Source: Butyrivibrio sp. XPD2006 (GTDB taxonomy: Bacteria; Bacillota; Clostridia; Lachnospirales; Lachnospiraceae). Taken from it: a DNA stretch of 64,000 nucleotides. The number at the start of each line of letters is the position of its first letter. Position 1 is the stretch's first letter. This document shows positions 26,712 to 33,649 of this stretch, one piece after another. Both the position numbers and the translations under genes were made by a program. The notes beneath the pieces are model-generated. The model made no database searches. It was not told the DNA's origin and was given only the letters and a program-made list of their open reading frames with translations. The stretch lies in assembly GCF_000420865.1 (NCBI RefSeq), contig NZ_ATVT01000001.1, positions 310,001 to 374,000 of the forward strand. Direction: 5' to 3'.

Positions 26712-27320
26712 ATGGAATGCAGAAAGATTGGTATACTGGGTGGAACTTTTGATCCAATTCACAATGGACACCTGCTATTAGGAGAATCAGCCAGAGAACA
26801 GTTTTCTCTGGACAGAGTAATTTTCATGCCCAACAATCTGGCTCATTTAAAGAACAGATCCGAGATATCAAACGGAGATACCCGTTATCAAATGGTCAAG
26901 ATGGCTATTGCGGATAATCCGTATTTTACTTGCTCGAGACTTGAAATAGATAAGCCTGAAGGTGTTTATACTATAGACACTATCAATGAACTTAAACTGA
27001 TGTACCCCGGTGATGAGCTTTATTTGATCTTGGGCGGAGATTCAATAATAGGAATTGATACCTGGTATAAATCTGATGAACTCCTGAAATCATGTATTAT
27101 TCTTGCAGCTGTCAGAGAGGAAGATGATCTTCCGGCTCTCGACAGAAAGAGAAGGGAACTCAATACAAGATTTGGCGCAGATATAAGGATAATGACCTTT
27201 AACAGAATTGATATTTCATCCACAGATATAAGACAGCGCGTCAAGACCGGAAGATCTGTAAGATATCTTTTACCTGATGAATGTATTGAATTTATTTGCA
27301 TAAAGGGATTATACAGATGA
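26712..27320 (+). CDS. nadD: Nicotinate-nucleotide adenylyltransferase NadD
   Basis: A 202-residue nucleotidyltransferase making deamido-NAD from nicotinate mononucleotide and ATP. 'ILGGTFDPIHNGHL' carries the HxGH motif and 'ISSTDIRQRVKTGRSVRYLLP' is the C-terminal ISSTxIR motif. ATG 26712 follows TTGGAGGC. It overlaps yqeK by 4 bases (ATGA). The order obgE-yhbY-nadD-yqeK-rsfS is highly conserved in Firmicutes. Confidence 0.96.
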   Translation: MECRKIGILGGTFDPIHNGHLLLGESAREQFSLDRVIFMPNNLAHLKNRSEISNGDTRYQMVKMAIADNPYFTCSRLEIDKPEGVYTIDTINELKLMYPGDELYLILGGDSIIGIDTWYKSDELLKSCIILAAVREEDDLPALDRKRRELNTRFGADIRIMTFNRIDISSTDIRQRVKTGRSVRYLLPDECIEFICIKGLYR

Positions 27321-27898
27321 AGATAATTGAGATATCACAGAAATTACGCAAACAGCTTGAGAGTGAATTAAAACCGGACAGATTTGACCATACATTGGGA
27401 GTGGCTTATACAGCTGCAAATATGGCTTTCTTGTACGGTGCTGATACAGAAAAAGCGCTTATAGCCGGATATCTGCATGATTGTGCCAAGTGCATGTCTC
27501 ATGATGAGCAGATAAAGATCTGTGAAAAAAACAATATTGAGATCACAGAAGTAGAGAGAAAGAATCATTCTCTTTTACACGCAAAAGTCGGCATGTATCT
27601 TGCAAGAACAAAATACGATATTTATGATACAGAGATTCTCGGAGCCATAAGATGGCATACAACAGGAAGAGAAGATATGACTCTTCTCGAGAAGATCGTG
27701 TATATAGCTGATTTTATAGAGCCTAACAGGAAACCTCTTGAGAATATGGCTGAGATCAGAAAAGAGGCATTTACTGATATTGACAGATGCCTTGCGCATA
27801 TACTTCATGATTCGGTTATTTATCTTAAAACAATAGGCAAGGAAGTTGATGAGGCGACTATGAACGCCTATGAATTCTACAAAAAATTTTACAAATAA
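27317..27898 (+). CDS. yqeK: YqeK HD-domain hydrolase (symmetrical Ap4A hydrolase family)
   Basis: This 193-residue HD-superfamily protein has 'RFDHTLGV', the metal-binding 'AGYLHDCAKCM' with the HD pair, and 'ADFIEPNRK' at the third metal site. YqeK proteins split diadenosine tetraphosphate into two ADP. An in-frame TTG exists at 27296, but ATG 27317 overlaps the nadD stop and is preceded by AAAGGGA, so it is the better start. It lies 14 bases upstream of rsfS. Confidence 0.92.
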   Translation: MKIIEISQKLRKQLESELKPDRFDHTLGVAYTAANMAFLYGADTEKALIAGYLHDCAKCMSHDEQIKICEKNNIEITEVERKNHSLLHAKVGMYLARTKYDIYDTEILGAIRWHTTGREDMTLLEKIVYIADFIEPNRKPLENMAEIRKEAFTDIDRCLAHILHDSVIYLKTIGKEVDEATMNAYEFYKKFYK

Positions 27899-27912
27899 AG
27901 AAAGAGGTATAC

Positions 27913-28275
27913 ATGTCAGATATTGAAGTTTCAAAGAAAATGGCTGCTATGGCGGTTGATGCCCTTGAAGACAGAAAGGGTGAAGATATTCGCGTAATTG
28001 ATATAAGTGAGATATCTACTCTTGGCGATTTCTTTATCATAGCTGCCGGAACTAACAGAAATCAGGTTCAGGCTCTGGCTGATAATGTTCAGGAAAAGCT
28101 TGGAAGAGCCGGATATATGACAAAAAATGTCGAAGGATATGAGGGAGCCAACTGGATACTTCTTGATTTCGGAGATATTGTGGTTCATGTCTTTGATAGT
28201 GAGAACAGACTTTTCTATGATCTTGAGAGAATCTGGAGAGACGGTAAGCAGATTGATACTGCAGATTTAAAATAA
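27913..28275 (+). CDS. rsfS: Ribosome silencing factor RsfS
   Basis: This 120-residue protein of the Iojap/RsfS family binds L14 and blocks 30S-50S joining in nutrient limitation. 'GDFFIIAAGTNRNQVQALAD', 'GANWILLDFGDIVVHVF' and 'YDLERIW' are characteristic. It is last in the obgE-rsfS run and is closed by a bidirectional terminator shared with lexA. Confidence 0.95.
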   Translation: MSDIEVSKKMAAMAVDALEDRKGEDIRVIDISEISTLGDFFIIAAGTNRNQVQALADNVQEKLGRAGYMTKNVEGYEGANWILLDFGDIVVHVFDSENRLFYDLERIWRDGKQIDTADLK

Positions 28276-28293
28276 TCAAATAGTTAAAAATAA

Positions 28294-28328
28294 AGGGTCA
28301 GACTTTTATAAAGTCTGACCCTATTTTT
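28294..28328. terminator. Bidirectional terminator between rsfS and lexA
   Basis: A 12-bp stem, AGGGTCAGACTT with AAGTCTGACCCT (28294-28322), is flanked by A-rich sequence on the left and ATTTTT on the right. It can therefore stop rsfS transcripts on the + strand and lexA transcripts on the - strand. Confidence 0.9.
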
Positions 28329-28335
28329 ATGCCTA

Positions 28336-28953
28336 TCAATAAAATCTCATTACTCCGAATACCTTACCAAGGATCTGACAGTCATTAACTATGATTGGAT
28401 CCATTGTGTCGTTCTCGGGCTGTAGTCTGATGTGGTCTTTTTCCTTGTAATAAGTCTTAACGGTTGCTGAATCATCGATAAGAGCAACTACCTTATCGCC
28501 GTTCTTGGCAGTGTTACAAACCTGTACAAAAAGCTTGTCTCCGTTGTAAATTCCTGCATTTATCATTGAATCGCCCTTAACATTAAGAATAAAGGCATCT
28601 GCTCCCTTAGGGCACATTTCAGCAGGAATGGGTATATAGGAATCTATATTTTCCTCGGCCAGAATAGGAGTTCCGGCTGCGACTTGTCCTACTACGGGTA
28701 TGCTGACAATCTCGGTTCTGACCATATTAAAGCCATCATCACAGATCTCGATTGCACGGGGCTTGGTAGGATCTCTTCTGATATATCCGTTCTTCTCAAG
28801 TGTTTCAAGATGGGAGTGTACGGAAGATGTAGATTTAAGATTAACTGCCTTACATATATCACGTACAGCAGGTGGAAAACCTCTTGAAAGAGTTTGCTCT
28901 TTGATATACTCAAGAATTTCCTGCTGCTTGGGCGAAATTTTTCCTTTTGGCAT
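28336..28953 (-). CDS. lexA: SOS repressor LexA
   Basis: This 205-residue repressor has an N-terminal winged helix ('SPKQQEILEYIK', 'PPAVRDICKAVNLKSTSSVHSHLETLEK') and an S24 autoprotease domain. The cleavage site is at Ala-Gly in 'GQVAAGTP', the nucleophile Ser is in 'VKGDSMINAGI', and the Lys is in 'DKVVALIDDSATVKTYY'. The reading frame extends upstream to 29052, but ATG 28953 is preceded by AGGAGGAG and gives the normal N-terminus. The divergent intergenic region holds several LexA-type boxes, implying autoregulation. Confidence 0.97.
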   Translation of the reverse strand: MPKGKISPKQQEILEYIKEQTLSRGFPPAVRDICKAVNLKSTSSVHSHLETLEKNGYIRRDPTKPRAIEICDDGFNMVRTEIVSIPVVGQVAAGTPILAEENIDSYIPIPAEMCPKGADAFILNVKGDSMINAGIYNGDKLFVQVCNTAKNGDKVVALIDDSATVKTYYKEKDHIRLQPENDTMDPIIVNDCQILGKVFGVMRFY

Positions 28954-29024
28954 AGTGGCTCCTCCTGACTTGTTTTCTGAAATAAGTATAGCACAGCTTT
29001 CATGGCAAAGCAAATGTTTGTTCG

Positions 29025-29106
29025 GAAAATATGTTCGAAAAACTATTGACAACAGAAAGTATGTTCGATATATTTATATCAGAACAGTTGTTCGCAACAT
29101 TTGTTT
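29025..29106. promoter_or_regulatory. Cluster of LexA (SOS) boxes between lexA and the LysM gene
   Basis: The Gram-positive SOS box is GAAC-N4-GTTC. A perfect copy, GAACAGTTGTTC, is at 29082-29093. Copies with 7 of 8 matches are at 29025-29036 (GAAAATATGTTC) and 29055-29066 (GAAAGTATGTTC). A weaker one (CAACATTTGTTT) follows at 29095-29106. One box falls in the spacer of the promoter at 29046-29074 and another just downstream of it. Confidence 0.8.
29046..29074 (+). promoter_or_regulatory. LexA-controlled promoter of the LysM gene
   Basis: TTGACA (29046-29051), a 17-base spacer and TATATT (29069-29074) make a near-consensus promoter reading toward 29129. A LexA-type box lies in the spacer and a perfect one lies at about +1, so binding would block initiation. 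Confidence 0.75.
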
Positions 29107-29128
29107 GGTTTCTTTAAGAGGTGGAGAT

Positions 29129-29548
29129 ATGAGCGAGGCAATGAGAGCAGCAGCAAGTCTTTATAACAATCCCAGATATAACAGCGAAAGCGAGATCAGA
29201 ATTCAGAAGAATAAGATAAGACGTCAGAGAATTGTAAGAAGACAGTTTATTTTACTGGGACTTACAGTAGCTCTCTTTGTATTCCTTTTCATTCTTATGG
29301 GTACATCTATAAGAACATCAGCTCAGTCAGATGATTATGAGCCGGAATTTAAATATTATAAGACTGTTACAGTACACAGCAATGAAACTCTTTGGAACAT
29401 TGCAGATGAGAATTTCTCATCAGACAATTATGATAATATGAATTCATATATGGGCGAGATTTGTAAGATAAACTCAATTTCTGACCCTGATTCAATAAAA
29501 GCCGGAGAAGCAATCATAATTCCGTATTTTTCTACAGAATTCAAATAA
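29129..29548 (+). CDS. LysM-domain membrane protein, YneA-like SOS cell-division inhibitor candidate
   Basis: This 139-residue protein has a very basic cytoplasmic N-terminus (about 20-40), one membrane helix (about 41-62) and an extracellular LysM domain: 'KTVTVHSNETLWNIADENF' then 'ICKINSISDPDSIKAGEAIIIPY'. B. subtilis YneA has the same plan (membrane anchor plus LysM), is also divergent from lexA, and delays division during SOS. The frame is open further upstream, but ATG 29129 is preceded by GAGGTGGAG and lies downstream of the SOS promoter. Function by analogy is likely; sequence similarity beyond LysM is low. Confidence 0.85.
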   Translation: MSEAMRAAASLYNNPRYNSESEIRIQKNKIRRQRIVRRQFILLGLTVALFVFLFILMGTSIRTSAQSDDYEPEFKYYKTVTVHSNETLWNIADENFSSDNYDNMNSYMGEICKINSISDPDSIKAGEAIIIPYFSTEFK

Positions 29549-29601
29549 TATTCATAGCTTTATATTCCGTCTTGATATAATATAGTATCAAGGGGAAAAC
29601 G

Positions 29602-31125
29602 ATGAAACTATCAAGCTTGTTGAATTACAATTCGATTGTCATACAATGTCATGACAATCCTGATGCTGATGCAATCTGTTCGGGGTATGTTCTGTACAGG
29701 TATTTTAAATCGTATCATAAAAAGGTACGGTTTATTTATTCCGGAAATTTTGAAATCAGTAAAAGTAATCTTGTATATCTTATTAAAAAACTTCAGATTC
29801 CAATCGAATATGTACAGAAACTAAAATCCAAGCCGGATCTTCTTTTGATGACTGACTGTCAGTACGGAGAAGGCAATGTAAGGAAATTCTGTGCCAAGGA
29901 AATAGCAGTTATTGATCATCATCAGGTTTCCGGTAATCTTCCGAAGCTCAATGAAGTAAGAAGTAATCTCGGAAGTTCATGCACTGTAATTTGGAACCTG
30001 CTGAAAATAGATGATGAGGATAAGCTCCTTGACAAGAAGGTCTCTACAGCCTTATTTTACGGACTTTATTCTGATACAAATGCGTTTTCAGAGATGGCGC
30101 ATCCTTTGGACCTGGATATGCGAGATTCACTAAGATATGATAAAGATCTTATCTTAAGGCTCAAGAATATGAATCTGACTCTGAAGGAAGCCAGAATAGC
30201 CGGAGTCGCCATGCTTGGCGTCGAGTATCACAAGGATAATCATTATGCGATACTCAGAAGTGAACCATGTGATCCAAATATTCTTGGTCTTATAGGTGAC
30301 TTTATTGTTGCTGTAGATACTATAGATGTATGTCTTGTATATACAGTGCTTCCGTTTGGAACTAAATTCTCAATCAGAAGCTGTGTTTCAGAGACAAGAG
30401 CAGATGAACTTGCTTCATTTATTGCGGAGAAGATCGGCTCCGGTGGTGGACATACCGAGAAGGCCGGAGGGCTTCTCAAGAATGAACTTATAAAAAAGGT
30501 CTATCCTGACTTTGTCGAAATTGATGATGATTCAGCGAAATTCTCTATTTCGAACATTATCAGAGAGCGACTTAATGATTATTTTGAGAATTCTGAAATC
30601 ATATATGCTAAGAGAGCTAAATTAGATGCCGGAACAATGACCAAATATGTTAAGAGTCCGATCGTCGTCGGTTTCGTGCATCCTCAGAAGCATATTCCTT
30701 CAGGTAACATGGCTATCGTTCGTACATTGAAAGGTGATAACAATGTTGAGATCAGGGACAATACAGTCCTGATTATTGGTATCAACGGAGATGTTACAGC
30801 AATTTCAGAGGAGAAGTTTGCAAGTGCCTATACAACTACCGGTAAGAGATTTAAGCTGAATCTTGATTACACACCTACGATCAAGAACGCTGACAATGGT
30901 CAGATATATCCGCTTATGCCTGATGCAAAGGGATGTATATCTACCGGAGAGATGAATATATATGCCCGAAAGCTAAATAAAACCACCAAGCTGTTTCCGT
31001 ATTGGGACAGTGAAACATACATGGTGGGTAAAAAAGGCGATTATATAGCAGTAAGTGTGGATGATCCACATGATATTTTCATTGTTGAGAAATCTATTTT
31101 TAAAAAGACATATACACCGGCATGA
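29602..31125 (+). CDS. DHH-family phosphoesterase with unrecognised C-terminal domain
   Basis: A 507-residue soluble protein. Residues 1-320 are a DHH/DHHA1 phosphoesterase: 'CHDNPDADAICSGY', the eponymous 'AVIDHHQVSG', and 'GSGGGHTEKAGG' in the DHHA1 part. Such proteins act as nanoRNases or on 3'-phosphoadenosine phosphate or cyclic dinucleotides. No membrane or PAS domain is present, so it is not GdpP. The last 165 residues have no motif I know. A dyad, CTTGATA-N8-TATCAAG, lies at 29571-29592 and an AAGGGG ribosome-binding site precedes ATG 29602. Its stop codon lies in the shared hairpin at 31122. Confidence 0.85.
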   Translation: MKLSSLLNYNSIVIQCHDNPDADAICSGYVLYRYFKSYHKKVRFIYSGNFEISKSNLVYLIKKLQIPIEYVQKLKSKPDLLLMTDCQYGEGNVRKFCAKEIAVIDHHQVSGNLPKLNEVRSNLGSSCTVIWNLLKIDDEDKLLDKKVSTALFYGLYSDTNAFSEMAHPLDLDMRDSLRYDKDLILRLKNMNLTLKEARIAGVAMLGVEYHKDNHYAILRSEPCDPNILGLIGDFIVAVDTIDVCLVYTVLPFGTKFSIRSCVSETRADELASFIAEKIGSGGGHTEKAGGLLKNELIKKVYPDFVEIDDDSAKFSISNIIRERLNDYFENSEIIYAKRAKLDAGTMTKYVKSPIVVGFVHPQKHIPSGNMAIVRTLKGDNNVEIRDNTVLIIGINGDVTAISEEKFASAYTTTGKRFKLNLDYTPTIKNADNGQIYPLMPDAKGCISTGEMNIYARKLNKTTKLFPYWDSETYMVGKKGDYIAVSVDDPHDIFIVEKSIFKKTYTPA

Positions 31126-31145
31126 GGGTCAGTTTTGACCCTCAT
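31122..31145. terminator. Perfect hairpin shared by two convergent genes, containing both stop codons
   Basis: ATGAGGGTCA (31122-31131) and TGACCCTCAT (31136-31145) form a 10-bp stem around a 4-base loop. The DHH gene's TGA is in the left arm, and the recombinase's TGA, read on the - strand, also falls in it. On the + strand it is followed by TGTTATTTTC, a modest T-rich tail. Confidence 0.7.
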
Positions 31146-32208
31146 TGTTATTTTCACGGAGTTTTATCATCCTTGCAGCTTTGCGCCTGTTTTCATCTTC
31201 CTGGGCTGCGTAATGCTTTCTTGTAGTATTTACGTCTTTATGGCCGAGAACATCGGCTACAAGATAAATATCACCGGATTCTCTGTATAGATTAGTACCA
31301 AATGTGCTCCTCAGTTTATGAGGAGTTATTTTTTTGATAGTAGTAACGTTCTTGGCATATTTCTTTACCAGATTTTCAACGGCTCTTACAGTGATGCGCT
31401 TATTCTGAAGAGATAAGAAAAATGCATTTTCAGAGCCTTCACACGGAGCTATCTGTTTTCTCTGCTCATGGTAGTCAAGAAGAGCTGCCTTAACTTCGTC
31501 GGGGAAATAGATCGTTGTATTGTATCCGCCCTTTCTATGAATGCTAAGGCCGTTATTTTCATAATCTATATCATCGATATCTATTCCGACACATTCTGAC
31601 ACACGTATTCCTGTTCCGAGCAGGAGAGTAAGCATGGCAAGATCTCTTAGTTTGGTTTTTTCATGATATTTAAGCTGAGATTTGGTGAGCTTTTCACCTG
31701 CTTCAACCTGATCGAGCAAGACTGCAACTTCATTAGGCTCAAGCCTGATGATCTCGTGTTCGTGAAGCTTGGGCATATCAATGAGTTCTGCTGTATTTCT
31801 CTCAATCATTTCCGATTTGTAAAAATATGTATACATGGAACGGAGAGCAGACATTTTGCGCTTTTTACCCTGTTCGGCATTGGAAAGCTCTTTTTCATTC
31901 TTCTCATAGAGCGAGAGGTATTCCAAATACTCCTCGATGTCTTCACGACCGATCTGATCCAAAAGATCTACGGAAAAGTCCTTGATATCCGTATTTTTCA
32001 TAGAAGGATTGTTGTTTTTAATGAACTCAAAAAAGATGCGAAGGTCATAGGCGTATCCGAGCCTGGTCCTTGCAGAAGTTCTGGGTTCAATTCCCCTGAA
32101 ATACTGTCTGCAGAACCTTGGAAGAGTATCAAGGACTTCTCGCATCTTAAGAGTGTTAAGTTTATCCTGTTCGGTATAGTATTTTTCGTCTTTTCTCTTG
32201 CTTTGCAT
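31129..32208 (-). CDS. Tyrosine recombinase, XerC/XerD-like
   Basis: This 359-residue integrase-family protein has a SAM-like DNA-binding N-terminal domain (about 30-150) and a catalytic domain with Arg in 'GTGIRVSECVG', Lys in 'HRKGGYNT', His-x-x-Arg in 'PHKLRSTFGT', His in 'LGHKDVNTT' and nucleophile Tyr in 'RKHYAA'. All catalytic residues are present. It sits beside lexA in a conserved chromosomal setting and lacks attachment sites or cargo, so a Xer-like housekeeping role is more likely than phage integration. Its start has no SD, and a TATAAT lies only 6 bases upstream of the ATG. Confidence 0.9.
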   Translation of the reverse strand: MQSKRKDEKYYTEQDKLNTLKMREVLDTLPRFCRQYFRGIEPRTSARTRLGYAYDLRIFFEFIKNNNPSMKNTDIKDFSVDLLDQIGREDIEEYLEYLSLYEKNEKELSNAEQGKKRKMSALRSMYTYFYKSEMIERNTAELIDMPKLHEHEIIRLEPNEVAVLLDQVEAGEKLTKSQLKYHEKTKLRDLAMLTLLLGTGIRVSECVGIDIDDIDYENNGLSIHRKGGYNTTIYFPDEVKAALLDYHEQRKQIAPCEGSENAFFLSLQNKRITVRAVENLVKKYAKNVTTIKKITPHKLRSTFGTNLYRESGDIYLVADVLGHKDVNTTRKHYAAQEDENRRKAARMIKLRENNNEGQN

Positions 32209-32223
32209 AGGATAATTATACCA
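32209..32223 (-). promoter_or_regulatory. Extended -10 element directly upstream of the recombinase start
   Basis: On the - strand TGGTATAAT occurs, with TATAAT at 32215-32220, and is followed by only six bases before ATG 32208. Initiation about 7 bases after the -10 would fall on or next to the start codon. No good -35 is visible. Confidence 0.5.
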
Positions 32224-32340
32224 CTAATTGATTCTTGCTAAAACAAGCCACCAAATATTGTGGCATTTTCATATTGATGGATATAGTGCATAAATGTTAA
32301 GATATAGCCTGTACTATTCTTTGTTGGGTGGATTTAAATA

Positions 32341-33465
32341 TTGGGAAATACAAGAGTAAATTACAGACGAAAAGACGGTCGAAGACTGACAGCCTCTGAA
32401 TATAGAAAAAGACGTCAAAAAGAAATCATTCTTCATCTTACTATGCTGGCATCACTGATTATCTTATTTGTCGCAACATCAATCTTTTTGATTCATAAAG
32501 TAACACATAAGAAATCAGAACCTGTTCCGGCTGAAATCGTCGAAAATACAGCTACGCAGGAGATGACAATAATAGACACGGTAGTAGATGATGTTGAAAT
32601 AGAAGAGGAGAATGAATATCTTCTTAAGTCCGAGGATTCTGAAAACTTTTTTGATGGTTATGTTATCGAGCAGGATGAGAATACTGCTTATATTGCCAGC
32701 GAAGAGGTTCAGAGTTCCTATGGCCTTTTGATCAACCTTGATACAGGTAAGGTTGTTGCGTCCAAGGATGGTAACGTAAGAATTAATCCTGCATCAATGA
32801 CCAAGATTCTAACTCTTCTTGTCGCCGTTGAGCATTTAGATGATATAAACAATACATTTACAATGACACAGGCAATAGGTGATTTCGTTTACAGACATGA
32901 TTGCAGCGCTGTTGGATTTGAAGTTGGAGAAGTGGTTACGGTAAAAGATCTTTTGTACGGAACCATACTTCCTTCAGGAGGCGATGCAGCGATGTGCCTT
33001 GCTGAGTATATTGCCGGCAGTCAGGAAGCTTTTGTTGATATGATGAATGAAAAGCTTGAAGAACTTGGACTTTCTGATACAGCTCATTTTACAAACTGCG
33101 TAGGTGTATTTGATGAAAATCATTACTGTACGCTGATGGATATGGCTATGATTCTTAAGGCCGCTGAGGAAAACAGCCTATGCCATGAAATATTGAATGC
33201 TAGAACTTATCTGACAACACCTACAACCCAGCATCCCGAAGGGCTTCAGATATCAAACTGGTTTCTTCGCCGTATTGAGGACAAGGACACAAACGGTGCT
33301 GTAGTCGGGGCCAAGACAGGCTTTGTAAACCAGTCCGGCTGTTGCGGAGCAAGTTATCAGATATCCAATGACGGAAGTCATTATATCTGTGTTACAGCTG
33401 ATGCATGGAGTTCATGGCGCTGTATCTATGATCAGGTAGACATTTACAAGACTTATACTAGTTGA
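32341..33465 (+). CDS. Membrane-anchored serine-type D-Ala-D-Ala carboxypeptidase (S11-like)
   Basis: This 374-residue protein has a basic N-terminus, one membrane helix (about 30-52), an acidic linker and a penicillin-binding S11-type domain from about 125. The SxxK tetrad is 'SMTK', the KTG triad is 'GAKTGF', and the SxN motif reads 'PSGGD', with Gly in place of Asn. It should trim D-Ala from peptidoglycan pentapeptides. The changed third residue of SxN is notable but occurs in some family members. The start is a TTG at 32341 after GGGTGG. A strong terminator follows. Confidence 0.85.
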   Translation: MGNTRVNYRRKDGRRLTASEYRKRRQKEIILHLTMLASLIILFVATSIFLIHKVTHKKSEPVPAEIVENTATQEMTIIDTVVDDVEIEEENEYLLKSEDSENFFDGYVIEQDENTAYIASEEVQSSYGLLINLDTGKVVASKDGNVRINPASMTKILTLLVAVEHLDDINNTFTMTQAIGDFVYRHDCSAVGFEVGEVVTVKDLLYGTILPSGGDAAMCLAEYIAGSQEAFVDMMNEKLEELGLSDTAHFTNCVGVFDENHYCTLMDMAMILKAAEENSLCHEILNARTYLTTPTTQHPEGLQISNWFLRRIEDKDTNGAVVGAKTGFVNQSGCCGASYQISNDGSHYICVTADAWSSWRCIYDQVDIYKTYTS

Positions 33466-33483
33466 ATAAATAGATTGAGTTAT

Positions 33484-33511
33484 GGGCAAGCGAAAAGCTT
33501 GCCCGTTTTTA
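33484..33511 (+). terminator. Intrinsic terminator after the carboxypeptidase
   Basis: GGGCAAGC (33484-33491) pairs with GCTTGCCC (33497-33504) around a GAAAA loop, followed by GTTTTTATT. It separates the conserved block from the accessory membrane cassette. Confidence 0.92.
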
Positions 33512-33553
33512 TTGGGCTAAACGCAAAACAATACACAATTTATCAATTTTTTA

Positions 33554-33646
33554 TTGGAGTTCACATCCGGATTGGCTCATAATTTATATATGAGAGCTTG
33601 TACCTCACAATAAAGGGAAAGTATCAGGTCCCTGATCAGGAGGTGA
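33554..33646 (+). promoter_or_regulatory. Promoter, palindrome and consensus SD before the lipoprotein gene
   Basis: TTGGAG (33554-33559) and CATAAT (33578-33583) with an 18-base spacer are a possible promoter. ATCAGG-TC-CCTGAT at 33623-33636 is a palindrome with 12 of 14 positions symmetric, lying directly before a perfect SD, AGGAGGTGA (33638-33646). The palindrome could be an operator or could influence access to the SD. Confidence 0.45.
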
Positions 33647-33649
33647 TTC

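Noticed and set aside
31129..32208. Tyrosine recombinase as integrase of a genomic island
   Set aside because: No attachment-site repeats, cargo genes or tRNA were found beside it, and it lies in a conserved lexA neighbourhood, which suits a Xer-like housekeeping enzyme better.
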